Assembly: GCA_031269245.1 (NCBI GenBank)
Contig: JAISZL010000097.1
Location: forward strand, 1 to 37,494
Source of the DNA: Synergistaceae bacterium
GTDB lineage: Bacteria > Synergistota > Synergistia > Synergistales > Synergistaceae
Length of the DNA stretch: 37,494 bases
Direction of reading: 5' to 3'
Shown here: positions 1-6,742 of the stretch, one piece after another
How the letters are laid out: each line of letters begins with the position of its first letter
How positions within the stretch are numbered: the stretch's first letter is position 1
Translations under genes and position numbers: made by a program
Notes under the pieces: generated by a model
The model's input: only the letters and a program-made list of their open reading frames with translations
Databases searched by the model: none
Told to the model about the DNA's origin: nothing

Positions 1-2
1 AT

Positions 3-98
3 CTGATATGCAGGATTTACGATGATAAACTTATCGTTTCAGAACCTACTAAAAAAATGAAAGAAATTATTTCTCTCATTTCTTCTTATGGGGGGTAA
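3..98 (+). CDS. 3' end of an unidentified gene (partial)
   Basis: An open frame runs in from the left edge and ends at TAA (96-98), giving a 31-residue C-terminal tail that finishes ISLISSYGG. I do not recognise the family. The piece is strikingly AT-rich compared with the GC-rich genes that follow, and the AT-rich character continues to about position 180. That is typical of acquired DNA, but the fragment is too short to name. Confidence 0.4.
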   Translation: MICRIYDDKLIVSEPTKKMKEIISLISSYGG

Positions 99-145
99 TT
101 TTTCGGGAATTTAGGATTAATTTTAAATAAAGAGTAACACGCTTA

Positions 146-174
146 TTGACTTTTTTGCTATCGCATATTAATAT
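146..174 (+). promoter_or_regulatory. Sigma-70 promoter of the nickel/cobalt ECF operon
   Basis: TTGACT (146-151), a 17-base spacer and TAATAT (169-174) form a near-consensus promoter facing nikK. A perfect 12-bp palindrome CATATTAATATG (164-175) covers the -10 box and could be an operator. The transcript would have a leader of about 125 bases before the GTG start at 304. I could not match that leader to a known riboswitch. Confidence 0.6.
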
Positions 175-303
175 GAATTCCAACGATTATCACGAGGGCA
201 ACTCCGAACCGCGGAAGGCGGCGGAAAGTGCTTTTGTGGTTTTTGTGGGCGCGCCTGATATCAAACTAGAACAACTCAAAAAAATTTAAGGAGATGATCA
301 TTA

Positions 304-1089
304 GTGCGTAAACAAGTGTGCGTATGGGTTATGTTTTTGATTTTTTCCGTTGCTCCAGCGTTCGCCCATGAGCTGATCCTAAAACCGTCCAAGTTCAATG
401 CGGCGAAGGGAGAGGAACTAGCTATAGAGTTGCAGTCGACTCATATTTTCATCCAAAAGGAGGAGGTCGAGGACATATCGAAGATAAGAGCCGGCGTATT
501 CCAGGACGGCAAGCTACTCGAGTCGCGATTGAAGCCCAACGATCCCGACCTTCGCATAGATTTTTCGGTAAAGATCCCGGACGATGCCTCGTCGACGGTG
601 GTTATGGCGAATAAAATCGGCGATATCTGGTCGGTGACGCCGGACGGCTGGCAGGCGGGAACCCGCAAGTCGCTGGAGGAGAAGGGCGTCAAGGTCCTGC
701 GGGCGTCGATGACGGACAAATTCGTCAAAACGATCATAAACGCGTCGCCGTCCGACAAAAATTTCTCGGCGGTCGTGGGGCAGGAATTGGAGGTCGTACC
801 GATCACCAACCCCTCCGACGCTAAGACGGGCCAGTATTATCAGGTGCGAATCCTATTCAAGGGGCAGCCCGCGTCGATGCCGGTGTTCGCCACTTACGAC
901 GGCTTCGTCAAGGAGTTCGAGAACACCTACGCCTATTACACCGAGTCCGACGAAAACGGCGTAGCCAATATAAAGATAACGTCGCCGGGCCTCTGGATAA
1001 TCAGGGCGTCCAAGGACAACGAGCCCGGAGTCGAGGGCGAGTACGACTACCGCAATCTGCGCTCGATCCTGTCGATTCAGGCGAAGTAG
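304..1089 (+). CDS. nikK: NikK-like periplasmic metal-uptake protein (DUF4198)
   Basis: A 261-residue exported protein. Residues 1-21 form a Sec signal peptide (hydrophobic VMFLIFSVAPAFA, cleavage before HELIL). The mature part starts with a His, as in the DUF4198/NikK family of periplasmic components found with nickel and cobalt ECF transporters. It resembles that family in size and in its C-terminal beta-rich half (ESDENGVANIKI, SPGLWIIRA). The start is GTG at 304 with AAGGAG about 10 bases upstream. It is the first gene of the nikK-nikL-nikM-cbiQ-cbiO run and probably captures or delivers Ni2+ or Co2+ outside the membrane permease. The stop is TAG, notable in a pyrrolysine-decoding genome. 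Family placement is from overall pattern and context; the metal cannot be decided from sequence. Confidence 0.7.
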   Translation: MRKQVCVWVMFLIFSVAPAFAHELILKPSKFNAAKGEELAIELQSTHIFIQKEEVEDISKIRAGVFQDGKLLESRLKPNDPDLRIDFSVKIPDDASSTVVMANKIGDIWSVTPDGWQAGTRKSLEEKGVKVLRASMTDKFVKTIINASPSDKNFSAVVGQELEVVPITNPSDAKTGQYYQVRILFKGQPASMPVFATYDGFVKEFENTYAYYTESDENGVANIKITSPGLWIIRASKDNEPGVEGEYDYRNLRSILSIQAK

Positions 1090-1115
1090 GAAGCGGCGGA
1101 GGGAAGGGAATAGCG

Positions 1116-1658
1116 ATGCGGGCATGGAGCCGAGCGAGCATGACGAAATCGCGTATGGCGCCTCTTTGCGCGGGAATCATAGGCCTGTTTTCGTCAACGG
1201 GACTCGCCGTGACCGCATCGCTCCTTCTCGCGTTGGCGATGCCCGGCGCGGCCACGGCCCACGGCGTCGGCTACAGGATTTCCTCCAAACGAGCCGTGAC
1301 GCTGGAATTTTACTACTCCACGGGCGAGACTATGGCGTACCTCGAAGCCAAGGCGTACTCGCCCGCTGACGAGAAGAACGCGTTCCAGTCGGGACGCACC
1401 GACGAGTTCGGACGGGTGTCCTTCGTCCCGGACTTCGAGGGGGAGTGGCGCGTCGTGGTCAAGGACGAGGAGGGGCACATGGCTGACGCCGTAGTGCCCG
1501 TCACGTCTGAATTCTTGAGCGGCGTATCGGAGAACGGCGTATCCGCGGCCGTCCAGTCCGGCTTCCCTCAGGGCGTGGATCTCGTTTTGCGTGCCCTGCT
1601 CGGGGTCAGTGCCCTGTTCAACATCGCCGTCCTCGCGAGGCTGCGAAAATGCATATAA
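1116..1658 (+). CDS. nikL: NikL-like exported and membrane-tethered component of ECF metal transporter
   Basis: A 180-residue protein with an N-terminal hydrophobic segment (about residues 27-46, ending GAATAHG), a carboxypeptidase-regulatory-like beta domain (residues about 50-130, containing TDEFGRVSFVPDFEGEW) and a C-terminal transmembrane helix (about 155-175) followed by RLRKC. This architecture fits NikL, the partner that in some bacteria replaces NikN next to NikM. The ATG follows a GGGAAGGGAA ribosome-binding stretch. The 3' end overlaps nikM by 10 bases, which implies translational coupling. The exposed His at the start of the mature domain (AHGVGY) could bind metal. Assignment rests on position and topology; sequence identity in this family is low. 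Confidence 0.6.
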   Translation: MRAWSRASMTKSRMAPLCAGIIGLFSSTGLAVTASLLLALAMPGAATAHGVGYRISSKRAVTLEFYYSTGETMAYLEAKAYSPADEKNAFQSGRTDEFGRVSFVPDFEGEWRVVVKDEEGHMADAVVPVTSEFLSGVSENGVSAAVQSGFPQGVDLVLRALLGVSALFNIAVLARLRKCI

Positions 1659-2260
1659 GCGAAGGATTCCTCTCGGCGCCCGCGCTAGCGGCCGGATGGA
1701 CGGTCGCCGGGGCCGGAGTGGCATGGGGGCTCAAAAAAATGGACGCGGAGGAGGTCGTCAAGGTCTCTATGGCCTCGTCCGTATTCTTCCTGGCCTCACT
1801 GGTGAACGTAAAGCTCGGTCCCAGCGCGACACACCTCTCTCTCATAGGACCGATGGGGTTGTTGCTCGGGTGGGCGTCGTTCCCAGCGATCTTCACTGCC
1901 CTCCTGCTGCAGGCCGTGCTTTTCCAATTCGGCGGCCTGCTCGTACTGGGCGCTAACACGGCATCTATGGCTACCCCCGCGGTATGCGCGTATCTGATCT
2001 TCGGCCGTGCGGTGCGCTCTCAAAACTTGAATCTGTCCGCGGCCGCCGCGTTTGCGGCTGGATTCCTCTCCGTACTGGCCAGCGCGCTTTTGGTCGGGTC
2101 GTGGCTCTCGATCTCCGACCCGGACATGGCACTGACGGCCAAGAGTATTTTCGTTGCCCACGTACCGATCGCCGCGGTAGAGGGTGCAGCGGCGCTCTTC
2201 ATTACGCTGTTTCTGAAGCGCGCCTTCCCGGATATGCTGATGGGGGTGGATCGAAGGTGA
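1649..2260 (+). CDS. nikM: NikM/CbiM-family substrate-binding subunit of nickel/cobalt ECF transporter
   Basis: A 203-residue polytopic membrane protein beginning MHISEGFLS. The N-terminal Met-His is the hallmark of CbiM/NikM proteins, where His2 coordinates the metal. The signature GPSATHLSLIGPMG (around residues 58-71) is also typical. Six to seven hydrophobic segments are visible. The protein is the S-component giving Ni2+/Co2+ specificity to the ECF module encoded by the next two genes. It overlaps nikL upstream and shares GTGA with cbiQ downstream. No PDGLE/CbiN domain is fused here, unlike the second CbiM at 21479-22528, so the two transporters belong to different subtypes. Confidence 0.85.
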   Translation: MHISEGFLSAPALAAGWTVAGAGVAWGLKKMDAEEVVKVSMASSVFFLASLVNVKLGPSATHLSLIGPMGLLLGWASFPAIFTALLLQAVLFQFGGLLVLGANTASMATPAVCAYLIFGRAVRSQNLNLSAAAAFAAGFLSVLASALLVGSWLSISDPDMALTAKSIFVAHVPIAAVEGAAALFITLFLKRAFPDMLMGVDRR

Positions 2261-3030
2261 TATTGGACACGGCCGGCATCTTCAAGGAGAGCGGGATCGC
2301 TTCCAAGCTTGACTCGATCGATTCGAGATGCAGGGTGATATGCGCGTTCTGCCTCGCCCTCGCGGCAGCCGCCGTCGACGACACGCGGGCGCTCGCGTTT
2401 GGCAGCGCGCTGCCTCTCTGTTTGCTCTTCATGGATGGGCGAGATGGGCTCTCGCACCTCGTCCGCATGCTCGTGGGGGTGAACAAGGTGAGCGTCCTGG
2501 CGCTGATCTTTCTGCCGCTGACGTATCCCGGGAACCGAGTGATGATGTTTTTCTCCGTCGAGGGCGCCGCTATGGCGCTCCTGATAATATGGAAGCTCAA
2601 CATAATATCCGTAACTCTCCTCAAGATGGTCGCATCAATGGGCACGATCGGCGTGAATGAAGCGCTCGCCGCGTTGCGCTTCCCGATAAAGCTCAGGATG
2701 CTCCTGCTCCTCACCATGCGCTACGTCTTTCTCATGGCGGATAGGATGTCTACGATGACAAGGGCCATTGACCTTCGCGCGCCCGATATAAAGGGTGCCA
2801 CCGCGTGCAAGGCTTACGCCTGCATGGTTGGCACGACGCTTGTCCACAGCGCGGACAGGGCGGAGCGCGCATCGCTCGCCATGAGGTGCAGGGGCGGTAT
2901 GAACGGCTTCTCTCAGGTGCTCGTTCGCGGATGGACGTGGAGGGAGTCGGCGCTCTGCGCCGCGTTTTCCATCTACTCGATGTGCGTGGCGGCCGTCGCC
3001 GTGATGCCGCCGGGGCTGCTCGGCCCGTAA
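2257..3030 (+). CDS. cbiQ: CbiQ/NikQ transmembrane (T) component of ECF transporter
   Basis: A 257-residue integral membrane T-component that couples the ATPase to NikM. The GTG start at 2257 overlaps the nikM stop (GTGA), which sets the start: a longer upstream reading in this frame runs through nikM and is not credible. Four to five hydrophobic helices lie in residues 25-155. The two coupling motifs typical of CbiQ are present: an ALRFP segment near the middle and ERASLAMRCRG near residue 205, the A-x-x-x-RG pattern that contacts the ATPase. The gene lies in the five-gene metal-uptake operon; a seven-base gap separates it from cbiO. Confidence 0.85.
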   Translation: MILDTAGIFKESGIASKLDSIDSRCRVICAFCLALAAAAVDDTRALAFGSALPLCLLFMDGRDGLSHLVRMLVGVNKVSVLALIFLPLTYPGNRVMMFFSVEGAAMALLIIWKLNIISVTLLKMVASMGTIGVNEALAALRFPIKLRMLLLLTMRYVFLMADRMSTMTRAIDLRAPDIKGATACKAYACMVGTTLVHSADRAERASLAMRCRGGMNGFSQVLVRGWTWRESALCAAFSIYSMCVAAVAVMPPGLLGP

Positions 3031-3037
3031 ATGGCGC

Positions 3038-3748
3038 ATGGCGGCGCTGCTTGAGACGAAGGGCCTCTGCTACGACTACCCGGACGGCACTCCGGCGCTG
3101 ACGGATGTGTCGATTCGTCTGAATGAGGGGGGCAAGACGGCACTCATCGGGGCGAACGGCTCCGGCAAGTCGACGCTCCTCATGCTGCTGGCTGGGTGTT
3201 TCGCCCCTAGTCGGGGCGAGGTCCTGCTGCGCGGCGAACCGGCGGGGCAAGACCTCTGGATGCTGAAGAACTCTGCCGGGCTGGTGTTTCAGGAGCCGGA
3301 CGACCAGCTCTTCATGCCGAGCGTCCTGGAGGACGCGGCCTTCGGGCTCGTCGCGCGCGATGTGCCGGCGGAGGAGGCACGGGCCATAGCGCGAGCGTGC
3401 CTCGAAAAACTCGGCATCCAGCACTTGGCGGATCGCCCGCCCCACCGCCTGTCGGGGGGCGAAAAACGGTCCGCCGCGCTCGCCGGCATACTGGCGATGA
3501 AGCCCGAGATAATACTGCTCGACGAGCCCTCCGCCTCGCTTGACCCGAGGGCTCGCCGCAATCTCATCGGCACGCTGCGCGAGCTGGATAAGACGATGGT
3601 CATAGCGACGCACGATCTCGAAATGGCTTCCGCCCTCTGCGACGCCGCCGTGCTGCTCTTCAAGGGGCGCGTGGCGGGAGAGGGCTTCATGGGCTGCCCG
3701 GAAAATTCGCTTATGGACGAGAAATTCCTGCGGGACCACGGCCTGTAA
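3038..3748 (+). CDS. cbiO: CbiO/NikO ATPase of ECF metal transporter
   Basis: A 236-residue ABC ATPase. Walker A GANGSGKST lies at residues 38-46, the Q-loop is in VFQEPDDQLF, the signature is LSGGEKR, Walker B is IILLDEP, and the switch His is in ATHDLE. The QEPDDQLF sequence around the Q-loop is characteristic of cobalt/nickel ECF ATPases. It powers uptake through CbiQ and NikM. The start at 3038 (ATGGCGGCG) is preferred; an ATG at 3031 is out of frame. It is the last gene of the operon. No clear T-rich terminator follows; the gap instead holds a repeat element. Confidence 0.9.
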   Translation: MAALLETKGLCYDYPDGTPALTDVSIRLNEGGKTALIGANGSGKSTLLMLLAGCFAPSRGEVLLRGEPAGQDLWMLKNSAGLVFQEPDDQLFMPSVLEDAAFGLVARDVPAEEARAIARACLEKLGIQHLADRPPHRLSGGEKRSAALAGILAMKPEIILLDEPSASLDPRARRNLIGTLRELDKTMVIATHDLEMASALCDAAVLLFKGRVAGEGFMGCPENSLMDEKFLRDHGL

Positions 3749-3770
3749 TGGCGCCGCATCCGATTGAAAC

Positions 3771-3932
3771 CCCTGAATCCCGTTTTGGACATTTCATTTA
3801 TGTATATTGATCGCGAATTGGCGTAATACCAATTTGAAATCAAAAGGCCCAAAGGGTGAGGCGTTAAAACAGGTTTGATCAACCATTCAGCCTCGTCAAA
3901 AACAGCCCGTTGACCGCGAATTGGTATAAGCA
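3771..3932 (+). repeat. MITE-like intergenic repeat with inverted ends
   Basis: This gap between cbiO and the convergent zinc-ribbon gene contains several repeat pieces. Positions 3771-3800 resemble the 3' module of the dispersed repeat at 25968-26021 (CGTTTTGGACATTT against CGTTTTGGCCATTT). GCGAATTGG occurs at about 3815 and again at about 3917. TAATACCAATTTG (about 3826) is matched in inverted orientation by CGAATTGGTATAA (about 3918), framing a block of roughly 105 bases. No ORF of note is inside. The look is that of a small non-autonomous mobile element or a nested pair of intergenic repeats. Confidence 0.45.
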
Positions 3933-3969
3933 TTCGCTTGGGCGATGCCCCGCATAAAGCGAAACCGCC

Positions 3970-4263
3970 CTAATCGCCGCTCGCTTCAGCCGCGCCCTCC
4001 ACGCCAGGCGCCTCCTGGGATGGCCCGTCACGCCTCGATGACATGAATCGCTCGTAAAGTTCCTCGCCGACGCACTGAACCGCGTACCTGCACCAAGTCA
4101 CGCAACTGGGGACGTCGTTGTACGCTACGAATCCGCAGTTGCGGCAGACGTCCCGCGAGTCGCAGGAAAAGAGCTCTATCTCCCCGCCGCACTCCGGGCA
4201 GACCTTGACCTTGATCGTGGGCGCGCCCTTGATGTTACCGGCGCCTGGACAACCTGACAGCAT
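3970..4263 (-). CDS. Small Cys-rich zinc-ribbon protein
   Basis: A 97-residue cytosolic protein of unknown function. Cysteines form two ribbon knuckles: CPECGG (around residue 22) and CRNCGF (around residue 40). Further cysteines follow in VPSCVTWCRYAVQC, which suggests a second metal site or an Fe-S cluster. Starting at ATG 4263 gives MLSGCPGAGNIKG, with GGGAGGCGAGG just upstream as ribosome-binding site. An upstream ATG at 4302 lacks one. The C-terminal 25 residues are low-complexity and acidic. The gene is convergent with the metal ECF operon and ends in TAG. Similar small ribbon proteins occur in anaerobes, but I cannot assign a function. Confidence 0.65.
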   Translation of the reverse strand: MLSGCPGAGNIKGAPTIKVKVCPECGGEIELFSCDSRDVCRNCGFVAYNDVPSCVTWCRYAVQCVGEELYERFMSSRRDGPSQEAPGVEGAAEASGD

Positions 4264-4422
4264 ATCCTCGCCTCCCGTCGCCGCTCTGGCTTGTCGTATC
4301 ATACTAGAACTTGGCGCGAATGGTCTGTTGTTTATACAACTTTTACGGGCTCATCCGCGGCATGGCGGTCATGGCAGTGCCACCGCTCATCTTTATGCCA
4401 GAGAGCTAGCGGGGGCGCGCAT

Positions 4423-4451
4423 TTGACATAAATAACACGAGCGAATATATC
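4423..4451 (+). promoter_or_regulatory. Sigma-70 promoter, distal, methylamine operon
   Basis: TTGACA (4423-4428), 17 bases, then TATATC (4446-4451). This is a strong -35 with a good -10, reading toward the permease gene about 290 bases away. The inverted repeat ATTACCAC/GTGGTAAA lies downstream in the would-be leader. Confidence 0.5.
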
Positions 4452-4568
4452 GTCTAACACATGATTTTTGAAAGTATATATCCAAATTACCACCTTTTCC
4501 AGCTATAAATGAGTGGTAAATGACGGGCAAACCATTCTAAATGGATATTTTAGTATGTTGGTAAAAAA

Positions 4569-4596
4569 TTGACCTGCTAGTTTTGTTTTCTACAAT
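4569..4596 (+). promoter_or_regulatory. Sigma-70 promoter, proximal, methylamine operon
   Basis: TTGACC (4569-4574), 16 bases, then TACAAT (4591-4596). It is a second well-formed promoter about 140 bases before the permease start. Two tandem promoters suggest more than one condition switches the operon on. Confidence 0.5.
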
Positions 4597-4737
4597 AGCT
4601 CTTGCAAATATCAACGAAGGCTGTTATGTTGTCCCCGTCGGTGAGTTACTTCGCTTTTCTAACTAATACAACTGAATAAGAGCAAAAACGATAGCGCGCA
4701 TGACTGTACAACTATTCTACTTGGATGTGGAGAGGGG

Positions 4738-5895
4738 TTGTCGAAAGTGAGCAATATAGTTTCTGATGTGGCGGCGTTGCAGGATTACCTGCGGCTGTTC
4801 AAGAACATGGACATATGGTTCATGTTGATGCTCGTAGCGTTTTTAATGATATTCATCCGCAAGTTCGAGTGGTCCACCTGCCTAGCTGTTCTTTTAAGCG
4901 CTGTTTCAAGTATGGTCACGTATATTTTTCTCTGTCAGAAGGTAAAGGGGATGTCCCCCGAGGCGTTGTTCGGGACGCAGGACACGATGATCGCGGGCGT
5001 CGTGTGTGCCATCACGGTCGTCATAGCGATAGGCGTTTTTTTGGGAACGGTCAAGACTTGGCAGTATCTCGTGGCCGGCGTCCTGTTCTCACCGGCGTTC
5101 ATGTTCTTGGAGTTCATCCTGTGGGAGTGGCTTCCTGGCGTAACCCAGGGCACTGTCACCGACCCGGGCGGGGGGATATTGGTGCACCTGTTCGCTGCGT
5201 ACTGGGGCTTGGGAGTCGCCATCGGAGTGAGGGAGAAGCGCGCGTTCGACGAGCCGATGTTGACGTCGAAACACAGCGTCAGCTTCGTATGGCTGGCGGC
5301 GATGGTTCTGTTCGTCCTGTGGCCCTCGTTCGTCACGTCGCTCCTGCCGCTGGAGCAGAACACGATGGCCTCCATCAACTGCTATTTCTCGGGCTTCGGC
5401 TCCATCGTCACCGCCTACATTACATGCGCGGCGGTCTCCAAGACTCATAGGGTCAACCCGCTCGTCTACACCTACGCCATGCTCGCCGGCCCGGTCGCCA
5501 GCAGTTCGACGCTCCTCTTAGCCACGCCGTGGGCGTCCCTGCTCATAGGAGCGGCGGCGGGAACGCTCAGCGCGCTATCCTTCACCTATCTGAACGCTTG
5601 GCTGTGCGGGAAGATCAAAGCGCTCGACGTCATGGGAGTGCATAACCTTCACGGCGTCGGCGGCTGGATCTCCCTGCTGACCGGAGCCATGCTGGCGGGC
5701 AGCATCGTCAACGTGTGGGCCGGGATTATCACCGCCGCCCTGGGTATCGTGGCTGGGATCGTGACTGGCCTCGTGTTGCTGGCCACCAGAGGGGACATGC
5801 CCCTGGAGAAGCTGTTCAACGATGACGACGTCTTCGAGGGGTTCAATCCAGATCCCCGCGTAGAGCCGGGCGAAGGGGTCGTGGCGGCCAAATGA
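4738..5895 (+). CDS. Rh/Amt-family ammonium or methylammonium permease
   Basis: A 385-residue polytopic membrane protein with about eleven hydrophobic segments. It resembles Rh proteins more than bacterial AmtB: the segment DPGGGILVHLFAAYWGL (residues 142-158) matches the Rh pattern around the first channel His (H150), LFVLWPSF (191-198) resembles the Rh segment LFLWxxWPSF, and NLHGVGGW (303-310) carries the second twin His (H305). Rh/Amt channels conduct NH3 or CH3NH2. Lying directly before mtmC-mtmB, it probably imports methylamine or exports the ammonia released by demethylation. The start is TTG 4738 with GGAG 5 bases upstream, or GTG 4747 with GAGGGG 9 bases upstream; both are plausible. 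The stop is TGA. Confidence 0.85.
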   Translation: MSKVSNIVSDVAALQDYLRLFKNMDIWFMLMLVAFLMIFIRKFEWSTCLAVLLSAVSSMVTYIFLCQKVKGMSPEALFGTQDTMIAGVVCAITVVIAIGVFLGTVKTWQYLVAGVLFSPAFMFLEFILWEWLPGVTQGTVTDPGGGILVHLFAAYWGLGVAIGVREKRAFDEPMLTSKHSVSFVWLAAMVLFVLWPSFVTSLLPLEQNTMASINCYFSGFGSIVTAYITCAAVSKTHRVNPLVYTYAMLAGPVASSSTLLLATPWASLLIGAAAGTLSALSFTYLNAWLCGKIKALDVMGVHNLHGVGGWISLLTGAMLAGSIVNVWAGIITAALGIVAGIVTGLVLLATRGDMPLEKLFNDDDVFEGFNPDPRVEPGEGVVAAK

Positions 5896-5913
5896 TTTCC
5901 TAAAGACGCGATG

Positions 5914-5964
5914 AACCCCGCAGTGGGGGGGGACCACCATCTCCCCCTCGAAGTAAGCGGGTTT
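5914..5964 (+). terminator. Hairpin between permease and mtmC (attenuator-like)
   Basis: AACCCCGC (5914-5921) pairs with GCGGGTTT (5957-5964) with one bulge. Inside this an eight-G run faces CCCCC. The structure is strong but is followed by TATTGGTTAAAAATT rather than a clean T-run, so partial termination, or an RNA-processing site that sets different levels of permease and MtmC, is more likely than a full stop. Confidence 0.5.
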
Positions 5965-6064
5965 ATTGGTTAAAAATTGTCTGAGCGGGCTCCTTTCTGT
6001 TCGGAGTCAGGAGGACAGTGGTTCCTTCTCCAAAAAACAAAAGCGGAAGGAGGTGAAATGAAAA

Positions 6065-6718
6065 TTGAGTCAGCAAATCCTGGACAAACTGAAGAAATCT
6101 ATCGAGACCTTGGATGCGAAATTAGCGGAGGAAGCCTCTAAAGAGGCAGTGGCAGCGAAGATACCGCTGAACACCTCACTTGAGGCGCTCACGAAGGGAA
6201 TCACGGTGGTAAGCGACGCCTTCGATGAGGGAGAAATGTTCATCCCGCATCTCATACTTGCGGGCAAAGCGTTCGAAAAATCGGCTGAAATCCTGACCGC
6301 CGGGGTCTCCGTGGAGGAAAGGGCAGCCAGTTCCAAAGGCAAGGTGCTTGCGCACACAGTGCAGGGAGACATCCATTCCATCGGCAAGAACATATGCGTC
6401 ATTCTGCTCAAAGCCAGCGGATACGAGGTCTACGATGCCGGTGTGGACGTCCCTGTGCAGGACATCGTCGACAAGGCGGAGGAGATGGGAGCGGATATCA
6501 TTCTCGGTTCCGCCCTCATGACCACGACGATGCCGGCGCAGAGGGATATCGTCAACCTTCTGAAAGAAAAAGGGCTTCGCGACAAGTATTTTGTCTTGTT
6601 CGGCGGAGCACCCACATCGCAGCAGTGGGTGGAACAGATCGGCGCGGACGGGTGGTCGGACACGGGCCCCGGCTCCGTCAGGGTAGCAAATGAGTATATG
6701 TCCCAAAAAAAGAAATAA
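6065..6718 (+). CDS. mtmC: Monomethylamine corrinoid protein MtmC
   Basis: A 217-residue methylamine-type corrinoid protein. Residues 1-90 form the helical cap. Residues 92-217 form the B12-binding Rossmann domain with the base-off motif GDIHSIGKN (101-109), where H104 is the lower cobalt ligand. SALMTTTM (about 155-162) and the late FGGAP segment complete the fold. It accepts the methyl group from MtmB and passes it on. The start is TTG at 6065, with GGAAGGAGG about 11 bases upstream. An ATG at 6058 is out of frame and stops early. The 24-base gap to mtmB shows co-transcription. MtmC, MtbC and MttC are close relatives; the MtmB neighbour decides the substrate. Confidence 0.92.
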   Translation: MSQQILDKLKKSIETLDAKLAEEASKEAVAAKIPLNTSLEALTKGITVVSDAFDEGEMFIPHLILAGKAFEKSAEILTAGVSVEERAASSKGKVLAHTVQGDIHSIGKNICVILLKASGYEVYDAGVDVPVQDIVDKAEEMGADIILGSALMTTTMPAQRDIVNLLKEKGLRDKYFVLFGGAPTSQQWVEQIGADGWSDTGPGSVRVANEYMSQKKK

Positions 6719-6742
6719 TGAAAGAAAGGAGGTTGATCTAGG

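Larger units (their letters stand above)
4264..4737. other. Long intergenic control region upstream of the methylamine operon
   Basis: About 470 bases carry no credible gene. It is AT-rich in its right two thirds. It holds two promoters facing right (listed separately) and several inverted repeats: ATTACCAC paired with GTGGTAAA (about 4487-4518), and CCATTCTAAATGG (about 4531-4543). These are candidate operator sites for control by methylamine or nitrogen status. No sigma-54 box or riboswitch could be recognised. Confidence 0.5.

Noticed and set aside
853-1125. Antisense and out-of-frame open frames throughout, for example this one
   Set aside because: They mirror high-GC coding genes, lack ribosome-binding sites and have Arg/Pro/Gly-rich shadow composition.
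1984-2256. Long upstream extension of the first CbiQ
   Set aside because: It overlaps nikM in another frame and has arginine-rich shadow composition; GTG 2257 overlaps the nikM stop.
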